From: Diphasiastrum complanatum
Lineage: Eukaryota > Streptophyta > Lycopodiopsida > Lycopodiales > Lycopodiaceae
Direction of reading: 5' to 3'
Assembly (NCBI GenBank): GCA_029204225.1
Contig: CM055111.1
Location: 10,474,285-10,538,284 of the forward strand
DNA length: 64,000 nucleotides
Position numbers and translations under genes: made by a program. Below the pieces are notes generated by a model, which worked only from the letters and a program-made list of their open reading frames with translations, was not told the origin of the DNA and did not search any database. Position 1 is the stretch's first letter. Each line of letters starts with the position of its first letter. This document shows, one piece after another, positions 1 to 10,502 of the stretch.

Positions 1-518
1 ACTGCTGTTTGTGTTCGCAACCCTACTCCGGACAATACAAACACGCCAGATGCTTAGAAAGCCACTCCCACCCAACTTCATCGCGCATCGGGATTGCTCC
101 CCGTCTTTATCGCAAACTTTTTTTTACCCTTGAAGGGCGATCTTTGATTTTTCAGCCTTGTTTCCTCGCTGCCCATACCTCCTTTTTGTTATCACTTCCT
201 TTCCTTGGCTGCTCCCTTTCCAGCCCCATAGTCCATTATTGTTTCCCATACTTTTACCCACCGTTTACTCCACGTTGTCAGGCCCTTAGCATCTTTTTTG
301 GAGGCTGCCCGGTACCTCGACATATCGCCGCTATTTTTCAGCTCACTTCCGGTTGCGGTTACGAGGTATTTCTTACTTAGTTGTCCTTTCCGTTCATATT
401 ACATCGCGAGTTCTATTGTGTCTTTTCATTGGCGTGCTTGTTGTGACGACTTATGTCCTCTCCTTCAGTTCGTCCAATTGTTTAGCACATTTCTTTTCTC
501 GCTTACTTTTTCTTCCTC

Positions 519-1805
519 ATGGCTAGCTCACCCACTACACCTGCGAGTCATTCCGGACCTTTAGATGAACAGTTTGCTGATATGCGTGACTCTCTTACTC
601 TCCTCAGTAGTCGTTTCGACCAAATGATGACCGGTTTTACCACTCTACAGACCGGCTTTGCCACTATGCAGTCACAGATTGATTCCTTACAGCCACATGG
701 ACCTGGCAAAGCCCCTGTTCATTGATCATTTGGGTCTCCATTTGGACTTCCATCCTCGTCTACTTCCTTTGGCGGTGGGCCTCATTTTCCACCTAACCCA
801 CCACCCGGTTTTCCATGTCCTACAGCTCCTGAGTCACATTTTCCACGACATCTAGCTCCTGAGCCACATTTTGCTCGAGATTTTCGTGATCGGGTACAGC
901 TTGCCACCTATTCTAGTTCCTCTGACGGGAACTTGTTAGAGAATTGGTTTGCAAAGCTTGATACTTATTTTCAGATTTACCCTAAGACTGATCCTCAGAA
1001 GATCCAGTTAGCTGCCTTACATTTAGATGGACGTGCTGCCACTTGGTGGCGGGTCTACCGACTTGACCCTGATCGGGACGGTCTCCAGTTATGGCCTACC
1101 TTTCGTCGTTATCTTCGTCGTGCTATGATTGACCCTCAGTGGCTGAGCTGCCAGCGTGATATATTCCGTAGTCTTACTCAGACTGGTGATCTTTCTTCCT
1201 ATACAGATCAGTTTTTGGATCTTTCCTACCTCTTTACAGATCTTCAGCCCACCGAGCTTATTTCTCGCTACATTGCTGGACTTCGTGGTGCTCTACGATA
1301 CGATGTCTCTTCTTTCCGTCCACCCACACTTGTTGAGACCATGTCCCTTGCTAGTACTTTACAGCATAAGTACCCTGATCCTGCTCCCTTTCGCTTTTCC
1401 CGACCCCGTCCATCTCTTTCACCTCTACCATCTCCGGCCCCATCTGCCCCATCCACTGTCGTCCCGACCTCTTCTCTTACTTCTCCCGCTCCTCGCCCCC
1501 CGCCTCCTCGTCCTGCTTTTGTCCGACGTTACACGTCTGCAGAGTTCGCTGACATTTAGCAGAAGCGTCTTTGCTTTCGTTGTAAGAGTCCTGACCACAT
1601 TGCCCGTGATTGCCGCCAGCCCCTGCCTACTTCTACTGCTGTTTTCTACCATGAGGGCACTACCCCAGATGAGTCCGATATCTACATTCATATATCTGAT
1701 GAGCCTGATCTATCTCCTGAGCCTTCTACTGATTTACTTCTGCTACTTGCCATGCTCAGCTTGCTTATGCTACCTGGACAGGGTGCCCCGGTCCTCGCTC
1801 CATTC
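519..1805 (+). pseudogene. gypsy gag polyprotein with zinc knuckle, broken
   Basis: The reading frame starts at ATG 519 (MASSPTTP) and stays in one frame to about 1750 apart from two stops: TGA at 723-725 and TAG at 1557-1559. A Retrotrans_gag-like capsid region lies at about 900-1370 (tryptophan-rich motif AATWWRVY near 1035, and a YTDQFLDLSYLF segment near 1200). A proline/serine-rich linker follows at 1380-1530. Right after the TAG comes a canonical CX2CX4HX4C zinc knuckle, CFRCKSPDHIARDC, at about 1572-1613. The frame is lost between about 1750 and 1805, where the protease frame takes over. Family assignment is firm; whether the stops arose by mutation or are tolerated by recoding cannot be told from one copy. 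Confidence 0.88.
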
Positions 1806-1813
1806 GGCTACGT

Positions 1814-4800
1814 GTGCGCATTACTAGTCGTGAGTATATTGCTTTAGTTGATACCGGCAGCACTCATTCCTTTATCAGCAGTTATGTTCTCAGCCGGATA
1901 CGCGCTTCACCTATTCCTGCTCCACAGCCTCTCACAGTCGAGGTTGCCAGTTCTCACTCATTTCCTAGTTCTCAGATGTTTCAGGGATTATCCTACCGCA
2001 TTGGTGATTTTTCTGGACAGGCAGATCTTTATATCATTCCTCTGGAGCGCTATGACCTTATCCTTGGTGCTGATTGGTTTGCTTCATTGGGAGCGGTTAC
2101 TTTGGACTTGGCTCAGCAGACATTGACATTTGTTCATGATGCAGTGACCCACTCACTTGCTGGTATTGATTCTCAGGCAGATTTCCAGCTGATCAGCGGG
2201 AAGCAGTTTATCGGCAGCCTACCTAAGGCTCATTGTGCAGCTTTATTATGTGTTCAGCGTGCTGCAGCAGATTCTCCAGTGACTACCTCTCCTCCAGCAG
2301 CTGTTCCTCAGGTGATCTCTGACTTATTACATCAGTATGCATTTGTCTTTTCAGAACCTACGACGCTACCACCATTACGTGATGTGAACCACCATATTGA
2401 TTTGCGTCCTGGTTCTACTCCTCCCTCCCGGCCTCCTTACCGTATGTCTAAGTCTGAGCGTGATGAGGTTGAGCTTCAGATTACTGCTTTACTAGATCAG
2501 GGCCTTATTGTTCCTAGTCACAGTCCTTTTGGTGCCCCTGTTCTCCTTGTCAATAAGAAAGATGGTTCCAAACGCCTCTGCATTGATTATCGTGCCCTCA
2601 ATAAGTTGACCATCCGTAACCAGTATCCTATTCCTCACATGGATGATCTCTTTGACCAGTTAGGCACCTCTCATCTTTTCTCTAAGATAGACTTACGTTC
2701 CGGCTATCACCAGATTAGGATGCATCCTTCGGACGAACACAAGACTGCGTTTCGTACCCATCTTGGTTTGTATGAGTTTCGTGTTCTTCCTTTTGGTGTT
2801 ACTAATGGTCCACCTACGTTCCAGAATGTGATGAATAACATCATGCGTCCTCTCCTTGGTCATTGTGTTTTAGTTTATTTTGATGATATTCTTGTTTTTA
2901 GTAAGACTCTTGATGAGCATGTGTTACATCTTTCATCTGTTTTTCAATTGCTTGTTCATCACCAGTTGTTTGCTAAACTTTCTAAGTGTTCCTTTGCTGT
3001 TGTTGAGATTGAGTTTTTAGGATTTCTCATTTGTGATGGTCGTATTCGTTTGGACCCTCATAAGGTTCGGGCAATCGCTAATTGGCCTGTTCCCACAGAT
3101 GTCCACCATGTTCGTATGTTTCTTGGTCTCGCTACTCACCTTCGTCGTCCTGTTCCTCACTTTGCCACTGTGGCTGCCCCTCTTCATGCCCTTTTGAAGA
3201 AGTCTAGTGCTTTTGTTTGGACTTCTGATTGTCAATTCGCCTTTGACACTCTTCGTCGTGCTGTTCTGGAGGCCTCTGTCCTGTGTTTACCACAGTTTGA
3301 TCAGAAATTTATTGTTGAGACCGATGCTAGTAATGTTGGTTTGGGTGCCTTGCTTCGTCAGTCTCAGTGTATTATTGCTTATGAGTCGCGTCGTTTACGC
3401 TCTTATGAGCAACGTTATTCTGTCCATGAGAAAGAGCTTCTTGCCATTATCTATGATCTTAAGAAGTGGCGCCATTACCTGTACCGTGTTCCTTTTGATA
3501 TCGTTACCGATCATCAGTCCTTACGTTATCTCTTCTCCCAGCGTGATCTTAGTGATCGTCAGTTTCGTTGGTTGCAGTTTTTACAATCTTTTGATTTTTC
3601 TATTTTGTATCGTCCTGGTCGTGCTAACACTGCTGCTGACGCATTGTCTAGACTTCCTGCTTTATTGAATACCCTTGTTGCCACGATCCCTTCCTGGTTT
3701 GATGATCTTCCATCGGCTTATCTTACATGTTCTGATTTTCGTGATGTTTATAGTTCTGCTTCACCTATGTCATCTTCACCTCATCAGGCTTATTCCATTG
3801 TTGACCACCGTCTTTATCATTATGGTTCTCTTTGTATTCCTAGTTCTTTGGGTATTCGTTCTCAGTTGTTGTCGGATGCTCATTCGTCCCCAGTTGGGGG
3901 TCATTTTGGTTTTCAGAAGTCTTATGCTCGTCTTAAGGATCATTTCTATTGGCCATCCCTTAGGAAAGAGCTTGTTGTACTTATTCGTACCTGTCCTTTT
4001 TGCTTACGTAATAAGTACTCCCGTGCTAATTCCTCTGGTTTGCTTCTGAGTTGGCCTATTCCTCACCGCCAGTGGACTGATATTTCTATGGACTTCATCA
4101 TTGGCCTTCCCCGCACCCGTCGTGGTCACGATTCATGTATGGTGGTAGTTGACAGGTTCTCGAAACAGGCACATTTCATACCCGTCCGCAGTACTATCAC
4201 AGCAGAGCAGTGTGCACGCTTGTTCCTTTCAGAGATATTTCGCCTACATGGGTTTCCTCGTACTATCCTTTCTGATCGGGATAGTAAGTTTACATCATTG
4301 TTCTGGACAGAGCTTATGCGTATATTGGATGTACAGCTTTTTATGGGGTCTGCTTATCATTCTACTTCTGATGGGCAGTCTGAGGTCCTTAACAGGATCC
4401 TTGAGGATTATTTGCGCCATTTTGTTACTCCTTCAGGGAAGGATTGGGATCAGCACTTATGTTTGGCAGAGTATAGCTATAACAGCTCTGTTAGTACCAG
4501 CACCGGCATTGCACCATTTTTATTATCTCATGGTTATGCACCTCGTTTACCTGGTATTCCTCTTCCTCCCGAGGATACACCTGTGACACTGTCTTCATTT
4601 CTATCAGGTGCTCGCGAGCTTATTCTCCAGGCCAGTTCCCATTTGCAGCAGGTCCAGCAGCGTTATCAGGCTTCAGTTGATCGTCATCGACGTCATGTTG
4701 AGTTTCATGTTGGTGATATGGTATATCTACGCCTACGGTTTGCACGTCATCATTTTATTCAGGGCCATGCTTCTACTGAGAAGCTTGCACCACGTTATTA

Positions 4801-5023
4801 TGGGCCTTATTGTATATTGGAGGTTCTTAGTCCAGTTACATATCGTCTTCAACTTCCTGCTTCCACACGTGCCTGTGATATATTCCATGTCAGTTTATCA
4901 CGTGCTGCTATTGAGGATGATGCTCCTCGTGATGCTAAGTTTCCTACTGCACCGGATCTCTTTCCTTTATTACCTGCTGCTATCCTGCAGGTGCGTTTGC
5001 ATCATAGTCGACGCCGCCGGTAG
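1814..5023 (+). CDS. gypsy Pol polyprotein (protease-RT-RNase H-integrase)
   Basis: This is a 1069-residue open frame without internal stops. Aspartic protease motif ALVDTGSTHSF is at residues 11-21. Reverse transcriptase shows the SKIDLRSGYHQI block and catalytic YFDD at residues 355-358. RNase H shows VETDAS near residue 503 and HEKELLAI further on. The integrase HHCC zinc domain lies at about 690-735 (two His, then CPFC), followed by a DDE core with Asp near 759, Asp near 820 (LSDRDSKF) and Glu near 857 (GQSEVLN). The first ATG at 1814 is arbitrary, because the natural start is probably the upstream gag frame, now shifted. The frame ends at a TAG at 5021; chromodomain-like sequence continues after it. 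Confidence 0.93.
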   Translation: MRITSREYIALVDTGSTHSFISSYVLSRIRASPIPAPQPLTVEVASSHSFPSSQMFQGLSYRIGDFSGQADLYIIPLERYDLILGADWFASLGAVTLDLAQQTLTFVHDAVTHSLAGIDSQADFQLISGKQFIGSLPKAHCAALLCVQRAAADSPVTTSPPAAVPQVISDLLHQYAFVFSEPTTLPPLRDVNHHIDLRPGSTPPSRPPYRMSKSERDEVELQITALLDQGLIVPSHSPFGAPVLLVNKKDGSKRLCIDYRALNKLTIRNQYPIPHMDDLFDQLGTSHLFSKIDLRSGYHQIRMHPSDEHKTAFRTHLGLYEFRVLPFGVTNGPPTFQNVMNNIMRPLLGHCVLVYFDDILVFSKTLDEHVLHLSSVFQLLVHHQLFAKLSKCSFAVVEIEFLGFLICDGRIRLDPHKVRAIANWPVPTDVHHVRMFLGLATHLRRPVPHFATVAAPLHALLKKSSAFVWTSDCQFAFDTLRRAVLEASVLCLPQFDQKFIVETDASNVGLGALLRQSQCIIAYESRRLRSYEQRYSVHEKELLAIIYDLKKWRHYLYRVPFDIVTDHQSLRYLFSQRDLSDRQFRWLQFLQSFDFSILYRPGRANTAADALSRLPALLNTLVATIPSWFDDLPSAYLTCSDFRDVYSSASPMSSSPHQAYSIVDHRLYHYGSLCIPSSLGIRSQLLSDAHSSPVGGHFGFQKSYARLKDHFYWPSLRKELVVLIRTCPFCLRNKYSRANSSGLLLSWPIPHRQWTDISMDFIIGLPRTRRGHDSCMVVVDRFSKQAHFIPVRSTITAEQCARLFLSEIFRLHGFPRTILSDRDSKFTSLFWTELMRILDVQLFMGSAYHSTSDGQSEVLNRILEDYLRHFVTPSGKDWDQHLCLAEYSYNSSVSTSTGIAPFLLSHGYAPRLPGIPLPPEDTPVTLSSFLSGARELILQASSHLQQVQQRYQASVDRHRRHVEFHVGDMVYLRLRFARHHFIQGHASTEKLAPRYYGPYCILEVLSPVTYRLQLPASTRACDIFHVSLSRAAIEDDAPRDAKFPTAPDLFPLLPAAILQVRLHHSRRRR

Positions 5024-5227
5024 ATTCAGTTCCTAGTCCAGTGGGATGGTCGTCCTGTTGAGGAGGCCACATGGGAGCCTATTGATGTCTTTTATCATAC
5101 ACCGTCACTTGCGGATCAGGCTCGTGCTCTTGCCGCACTTGTTGATTCCTCTACATCAGCTGTTGCTCCAGTTGTTACTACACCAGATGCTGTTCCAGTT
5201 GATCCTCCAGGGCTTGCTGTTACTTGA
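5024..5227 (+). pseudogene. chromodomain-like C-terminal tail of gypsy integrase, beyond a TAG stop
   Basis: The frame of the Pol ORF continues past TAG 5021-5023 to a TGA at 5225-5227. It contains a block VQWDGRPVEEATWEP at about 5036-5080. This is the recognisable second half of the integrase chromodomain of plant chromoviruses, which helps target insertion to chromatin. The stop separates this module from the integrase by only a few codons, so an unsuppressed product would lack it. Confidence 0.75.
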
Positions 5228-5825
5228 TCCAGTCCTTTATGGCAGTTGGGTCTTATTTTTGTGTCGGGGAGAGTTATGGACTCGGCTCATTACATTCGCC
5301 ATGTCCATTTACATTTACTTTACTTTATGCATAGGCAGGCTTTGGGCCCTTTTTTATTCATTATTATTGACATTTAGACCATATTATTGGCCTTGGGCCC
5401 TATGATTCACTATATTGGTTATTTGGTCATATTACTGAGAGTGGGGGCCTTCTTGGAGGGCGCACTATTTTCCCTCTCAGTTTGGCCCTAGCCACTGGAG
5501 GCTTCCTTTTAGGGCTTCCTCTTGGCTATAAGTAGGGATTCTGTGTCGTTTGTTACTTGGCTTATGATATGATCTCCTTCTTTAGTCTCTTTAAGCTTTC
5601 TCTCTCCTGCTTTCTAGGGTTAAGTCTTGCTTATGTGATGCTTTCATAGACTAAATCTAGATCAGCCATGGCTACGTTCATAACTTGTTGGACATGATTG
5701 GGGATGAGATTTCGACTACTTCGGTGCAAAGTTTATTTGGCGACATGAAGTTCGGACAACAAGTTGCATTTTTCTCTTTCGAGAAGTTACTTCATGCTAT
5801 GTTATGCATTTCCATTTAAGGAGGG

Positions 5826-6334
5826 TGTTGAAATATAAATGGAAATGATATTTTACCATAGGTTACTTTGACCCAAAAGGTCGAGAGTTGTGTAACCATG
5901 GTCATTTATTATATTAGGGCTACTAAACTTAGAGTTAGCTAAGTTAGTATGAAATTAACTTGGTAGGGACTCATGGGTCCACTAGGCCTAATTGTGACAT
6001 TAAGTACCCCAACTTGACATATTGGAGGTACCTTATTCTTTCTATGTAACTTATAGAAAGTTGGATAGTCAATAGTCAAGTAGTTGGACATAGTTGGAAA
6101 GCCAATAGTCAAGTAGTTGGATAGCCAATAGTCATGAAGTCAGATAGTCATCTTGGACTATATATATGTGTGCATCTCATTTGTATATGACACTTTTGTA
6201 AGCAATACTGACTATTCTCCTTGGCTTTCCACGAGTTTCTACAAGAGGGTTTCTAGCCATCTCTTTTTTTTTTTGAGAATGCTTTGTGTGATTGAATAGT
6301 TAAGATCCTGGATCCTTAGGCTTCTATTTCCTAC

Positions 6335-6335
<1 letters not shown>
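5826..6335 (+). mobile_element. LTR of a separate retrotransposon, about 510 bp (solo or 3' LTR)
   Basis: The sequence begins TGTTGAAATATA directly after a purine tract (AAGGAGGG, 5818-5825) and ends in TTTCCTACA at 6335, giving TG...CA ends. A TATA-like stretch, ACTATATATATGTG, sits at about 6160, and a long T-run at about 6265. The purine tract before it is what is expected upstream of a 3' LTR, but no coding DNA of a matching element is visible between 5650 and 5818. No primer site follows 6335; a CT tract and a LINE do. Confidence 0.6.

Positions 6336-6337
<2 letters not shown>

Positions 6338-6377
<40 letters not shown>
6338..6377 (+). repeat. (CT)n microsatellite
   Basis: About 40 bp of CT repeats lie directly upstream of the LINE coding region and just after the LTR end. 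Confidence 0.95.
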
Positions 6378-6380
<3 letters not shown>

Positions 6381-6396
6381 TATTCCCCGTCATCTT

Positions 6397-8053
6397 TTGA
6401 TCAGCAGACTACGTCAGCTTGGCTTTTCCGACTCTATTCTCGCGGCAGTGGTTGCTCTGTATGAGAGAGTTCTAGCACGTATTCGGCTGGGTACTGATTT
6501 GTCTTCTCCCATCCGTAGCACTGTTGGTGTCAAGCAAGGCTGTCCACTATCCCCTCCGCTCTTTGCACTTTATATTGATGATCTTGAGCGCCTCATTTGT
6601 GAAGGTGGAGATGGTTGCCCGCTGGCTCATTTGCTCATCCCCATTCTGCTTTATGCTGATGACATTGTCCTGCTTTCTTCCTCACTAGAAGGGTTGCAGT
6701 GTCACTTACAGGTCTTACATCGGTTTTGTGTTGCTTGGGGTCTCTCTGTTAACTTAAAAAAGACGAAGATCATGATTTTCAACACCAATCGACAAAGCGT
6801 TGACAATTATCAATTCTTCTATGACGGCTAGGAAGTTGACATTGTTGCCTCTTATACTTACTTGGGAGTCCTGTTTACTGCGCCCCTTCTTGGTTTCCGC
6901 CAGGCTGCATTTGCGCACATTTCCTCCGGTCTTTCAACATTGGTCCAGTTCGAGCGTGGTTGTACAATGAATCAAATTTTTGATCCCGCTACTAGATGCC
7001 AGTTGTTTCACACACGGGTGGTTCCAGCAGTGATGTATGCCTCCGAGATTTGGTTGCCAGGACTTTCTCTCCGGGACTGGGCAGGCATTTCCTGCATTCA
7101 GGCCACTATGTTGGGTCGCATGTTACGTGCCAAGACTACCACCCCTCATGATATCCTATGTGCTGAGTTTGCTACTCCTCCGATCATCCTTGAGGGCTTT
7201 TTCTGCCTTATTCTTTTTCTTCAGCGGATTCAAGAGATTCGTGCATCTCACTCGGATAGATACATAGTTGCTGCGGTTACTTCTTCATGTGTCCTAGCTG
7301 ATTCCCATGCCAAGCTATCCTGGTACCAGCAGGCGTCTGATCTCTTACGACATCTGGGCATCTCTATCATGGATCTTCCTCGTGGTACGCATTCATATAT
7401 CCGAGGCTATTTATTCCGTCGATATATGCAGCAGACTTGGAGCTCCCTCCCACCTTCCCGTATTCGACTGAGCTATTACCAGACACTTCCTCTCTCTGGA
7501 TCCTTCTGGTTTGCCATTGTTGCCGCTTTATCTCTCACAGCCCCTATCACACGGCCTGTGCTATCGTCTTGGGCAGTTGCGCATTTCCTCTCATCAACTT
7601 GCTATTGAGGCCGGTCGTGCATGGGATATCCCCCAGGAGCGTCGTCTATGTCGCTTGTGCTCGTTACAGGAGGTGGAAGATGAAGCCCATTTCCTCCTCA
7701 GATGTCCGTTGTATTATGAGATACGGGGGAGGTATTATTGTCTCTTTCGCGATGGCCCGCATACACTTTGCAGTTTTGTCTCCTATCCGAATGCTCGTTG
7801 CTTGGGACTTCTTGTTCGTGAGATGCTTACTCTCCATCAGTCTCATCTGCCTGTACCAGATCTCCTGGGGTTAGACTCCCGGCAGCTGCTTCTCACTGGC
7901 TTCTTTCGAACTCGAGCACATGCTAATGACTCCAATGATGAGATTCCTATCGCTGTGCCACCGCGGAAAAAACCCAGATGTAGTCGGCACTCGCCTCCAT
8001 CGAGGCCCACTGTACGGTCCACTCAGCGAACACTTCACACTTACTTTCGCTGA
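6397..8053 (+). pseudogene. LINE reverse transcriptase and C-terminal region, frameshifted
   Basis: RT hallmarks are GVKQGCPLSP (near 6530) and the catalytic LLYADDIVLL (near 6650), followed by the AWGLSVNLKKTK block. A TAG at 6829-6831 interrupts the frame, which resumes directly (VASYTYLGV) and runs to about 7520. It then shifts to the frame that ends at 8053. That last part holds a cysteine/histidine cluster (CRLCSLQEVEDEAHFLLRC, near 7650-7705) like the C-terminal zinc finger of plant LINE ORF2 proteins. The C-terminus is basic (PPRKKPRCSR). It would be an RT for LINE retrotransposition, but truncation, stop and frameshift make it inactive. Confidence 0.9.
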
Positions 8054-8283
8054 TATGTACTTATTCTCCACCTGGCCCGGGTTGTGGGCATTGGTACTTT
8101 TTCTGTAGTTCTTCTGTTATACCTGGCCCGGGTTGTGGGCTTATTTCACTTATGCTTTGTTCTACTTTCATTCGTAGCTAGTGTATAGCATTTTACGGCC
8201 GCGTCCTCCTATGGATGATGCTCCCACTGTTGCTTGTACATATTTTCTTTTTGGTCTTATGCACCCACGTGTGCCCAAAAGAC

Positions 8284-8304
8284 GTTAATAAAGCTTTCTT
8301 TCTT

Positions 8305-8363
<59 letters not shown>
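8284..8363 (+). repeat. (TTTC)n(TC)n tail
   Basis: The tract follows the LINE 3' end directly, so it is either the LINE's own 3' tail, later expanded, or the insertion target. It is followed by a CpG-rich block. Confidence 0.85.
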
Positions 8364-8393
8364 GGGGCGCCTGTTTTATGTTTTTTTTTTTAA

Positions 8394-8573
8394 ATGTATC
8401 TGGGCCCCGGACGCTGGACACGTCTAGCCCAAAAAAAAAAAAAATTAAAAAAAAAAATGGGCATGCCAGACCTCGCGCCCGGGGGTCGGATGCGGACGCG
8501 TCGGGGGCCGGGCGCGGATGAGAAAAGGCCGCGCCCAGCCCGGACCCTCATGTTTGATATATATGTCTCTCTG

Positions 8574-8636
<63 letters not shown>

Positions 8637-8822
8637 AAGAAGTGGATGAGGAAGCGGACTTCGAGCGTGAATGCGCGCCCGGACGCACCCGGGGCGCATC
8701 CGGGGTGGGCGCACTTTTTTTTTTTTTGATTTTTCCCTTGTATTTTAGCTCTATAAAAAAACAAATGGACGCGTCCGGCCCCGCGCCAGGGCGCCGGACG
8801 CGGACGCGGACGCGAAATGGCC
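8394..8822 (+). repeat. CpG-rich block with repeated CGGACGC motifs, A-runs and an internal (TA)n
   Basis: Two GC-rich segments (about 8400-8540 and 8640-8815) carry many copies of CGGACGC and its variants, separated by poly-A/T runs, a CT stretch and a (TA)n of about 45 bp (8590-8634). No protein domain is visible. The dense motif repeats resemble subterminal repeats of hAT-like elements, but I could not find matching ends. Confidence 0.5.
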
Positions 8823-8849
8823 AAAGTTACACATGCCGTACCACGTATA

Positions 8850-8928
8850 TATATCAAAGTTCCACGTGCTGTACCACGACACCTGGTACGACACGGGTTC
8901 CGTAGGTGCCGTATAGGTGCCGCTTTTT
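8850..8928 (+). mobile_element. partial hAT-like end with GTGC/GGTACGACAC subterminal repeats
   Basis: TATATATCAAAGTTCCACG is followed by copies of the ACCACGACACCTGGTACGACAC motif type, also present in the 236-bp element at 17907-18142. Only one end is visible; a T-run and TA repeats follow, and then the larger hAT element starts at 8974. Confidence 0.45.
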
Positions 8929-9225
8929 TTTTTAAAGAATATATGTAGAATATATATATATATATATATATATCATAGTACCCTCTGGTACCGCTGGTAT
9001 GGTACCGCCGGTACCATATCAGTGGTACCGCCGGTACGGTACCGCCCTGGGATCCGCGGTACCAGGGCGGTACCATTTTTAATATTTTTTTTTTATTTTT
9101 TAATATATTTTTAGTAATTTTTTTTTGCATATTAACTACCAAAAAAGGACAAAAAAAAGTAAAAAGAGGGGGTTCTGGGTGTAAAAAAAGAGGGTACAGT
9201 ACATGATGCAGGGGACCGTTGCAAT

Positions 9226-9412
9226 GGCACATGGGCACTGCGAGTGAGCAGACCGAGGGGCCAATGGGAGACCAACACAGGGGGGTAGCATCACATGGGG
9301 GCAAGTACAGAGGCACATGGGCATTGTGGGTGAGCAGACCATGGGCCCAATGGGAGACCAACACAGGGGGGAGCATCACATGGGGGCGGGTACGGAGGCA
9401 CATGGAGGGATG
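9226..9412 (+). repeat. Tandem repeat, 86-bp unit, about 2.2 copies
   Basis: Units start at GGCACATGGG at 9226, 9312 and 9397 (partial). The first two copies are nearly identical. They lie inside the hAT element between its left end and the small plus-strand ORF, so they may be part of its control region. Confidence 0.8.
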
Positions 9413-9583
9413 ATGGGGATCCACATGGCCGATCAGGCTGTGGGGATAAATAGGCACTCACAATGCCATTGTGGTCGGCATTTTCAGAGGCTGTGAGAGG
9501 GCTAGTGATAGACAGTGAGAGAGCAAGCGAGAGCCGGTGACAGGCTGTGAGAGGCTGTTTGAGAGCCAGGGTGCTGTGAGAGG

Positions 9584-9991
9584 GTGTTCAAGGATCAGGG
9601 TGCTGTGAGGAGAAGGTCGATCGAGATGGCTGAGCGAATACCACCGAAGCCCGAGGGCGAAGCCAGGAGAAAGCTTGAGGAAGATATCCGAAGGCACAAC
9701 GAGAGGCATCGGAAGCAAGAGGCAGATATCCGAGAGATGCTGCGACAGACTCGACAGAGAAATCCGGAACCGGAGCCACCCGCCCCCGCTGTGGATCCTG
9801 TCCCCGCTGTCGAGCTGGATCTGGATGAGCAGATCGGAATGAATTTCACACGACGGCAGCTCATCATGGTCAGGTAAAGGGCGGCCAGACGTCGGGCTAA
9901 CCAGGAGGCAGCTCGGGCTAACCGGGAGGCAGAGCAAGAGCGACAAAACAATGCACCAGACGAGGGCGAGGAGTCGGTGGAGGATCAGTGA
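9584..9991 (+). CDS. Small charged ORF inside the hAT element, possible accessory protein
   Basis: An open frame starts at ATG 9584, with a more likely inner ATG at 9626 (MAERIPPKPEG), and reaches TAA at 9875-9877. The same frame then stays open to TGA 9989-9991. The TAA lies in the sequence CAG-GTAAAG, which matches a splice donor, so splicing could remove it. The product is rich in Glu, Arg and Lys and predicted helical (DIRRHNERHRKQEADIREML), with a proline-rich insert. It runs toward the transposase gene, which is on the opposite strand and ends at 10503. No family is recognised. It could be a second protein of the transposon or a chance open frame in GC-rich DNA. Confidence 0.45.
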
Positions 9992-10502
9992 GGGATGTTT
10001 AGAATAGATGAGGTCCACCCGTATGTGGCGGACTGTTGCTATGTAGTTTTCGGCAGTTTATGGTGCAGCAAATAACTAGATGGCTGCTTAAAAAAATGAC
10101 AGTATATGTGATGTTATCCTGAATATATACATAGTTGTTTTTTGTGCAACGCGAGCCTGGTCATGTAAGATGCAATGTTTGTAATTTTTTTAAATGCAGA
10201 TGTATTACATGTGTTTATTCAATGTCGTTTGGGGTGTAGGGGTGATTGCTGTGCTCATGATGTAGGTGCATCTATGTGAAGCTAGCATTCACTTCAAACG
10301 AAATTAAATGAAAATAGGATTCACACACGCACATAGAATTCTTCAACATAAAATAAAGCATCACATGTACAGAGCGATATACGCACAATGTGCAGCAAAT
10401 AATGTAGGCCAAACACTGTATATAATGTGAAAAATCATCTGAGTACAATGGTAGACCGACTGCTAGAGACAAACTACTGAAACTAAAACAATAGAGCCAC
10501 AA

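Larger units (their letters stand above)
1..5650 (+). mobile_element. Ty3/gypsy chromovirus-type LTR retrotransposon, 5' end cut by window edge
   Basis: Gag, protease, reverse transcriptase, RNase H, integrase and a chromodomain-like tail follow each other on the plus strand, the order typical of Ty3/gypsy chromoviruses. A purine-rich tract lies at about 5264-5272 and is followed by AT-rich DNA with a TATA-like ATAAGTA at about 5528; I take this as the start of the 3' LTR, ending near 5650 (end uncertain). No 5' LTR or primer site was recognised in 1-518, which therefore is untranslated leader or lies downstream of an LTR outside the window. The coding region carries three in-frame stops and one frameshift, so this copy is probably dead. 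Confidence 0.9.
6380..8363 (+). mobile_element. 5'-truncated LINE-type non-LTR retrotransposon
   Basis: The element starts inside the reverse transcriptase. It runs through a C-terminal zinc-finger region to a 3' end with AATAAA-type sequence (GTTAATAAAGC at about 8284), followed by a TTTC/TC tail of about 65 bp. Endonuclease and the N-terminal RT motifs are absent, which is the usual outcome of incomplete target-primed reverse transcription. A CT tract also lies at its 5' border. Confidence 0.85.

Noticed and set aside
8390-9457. Minus-strand frame of 355 codons
   Set aside because: It crosses poly-A, TA and CpG-rich repeats and the hAT border and has no domain.
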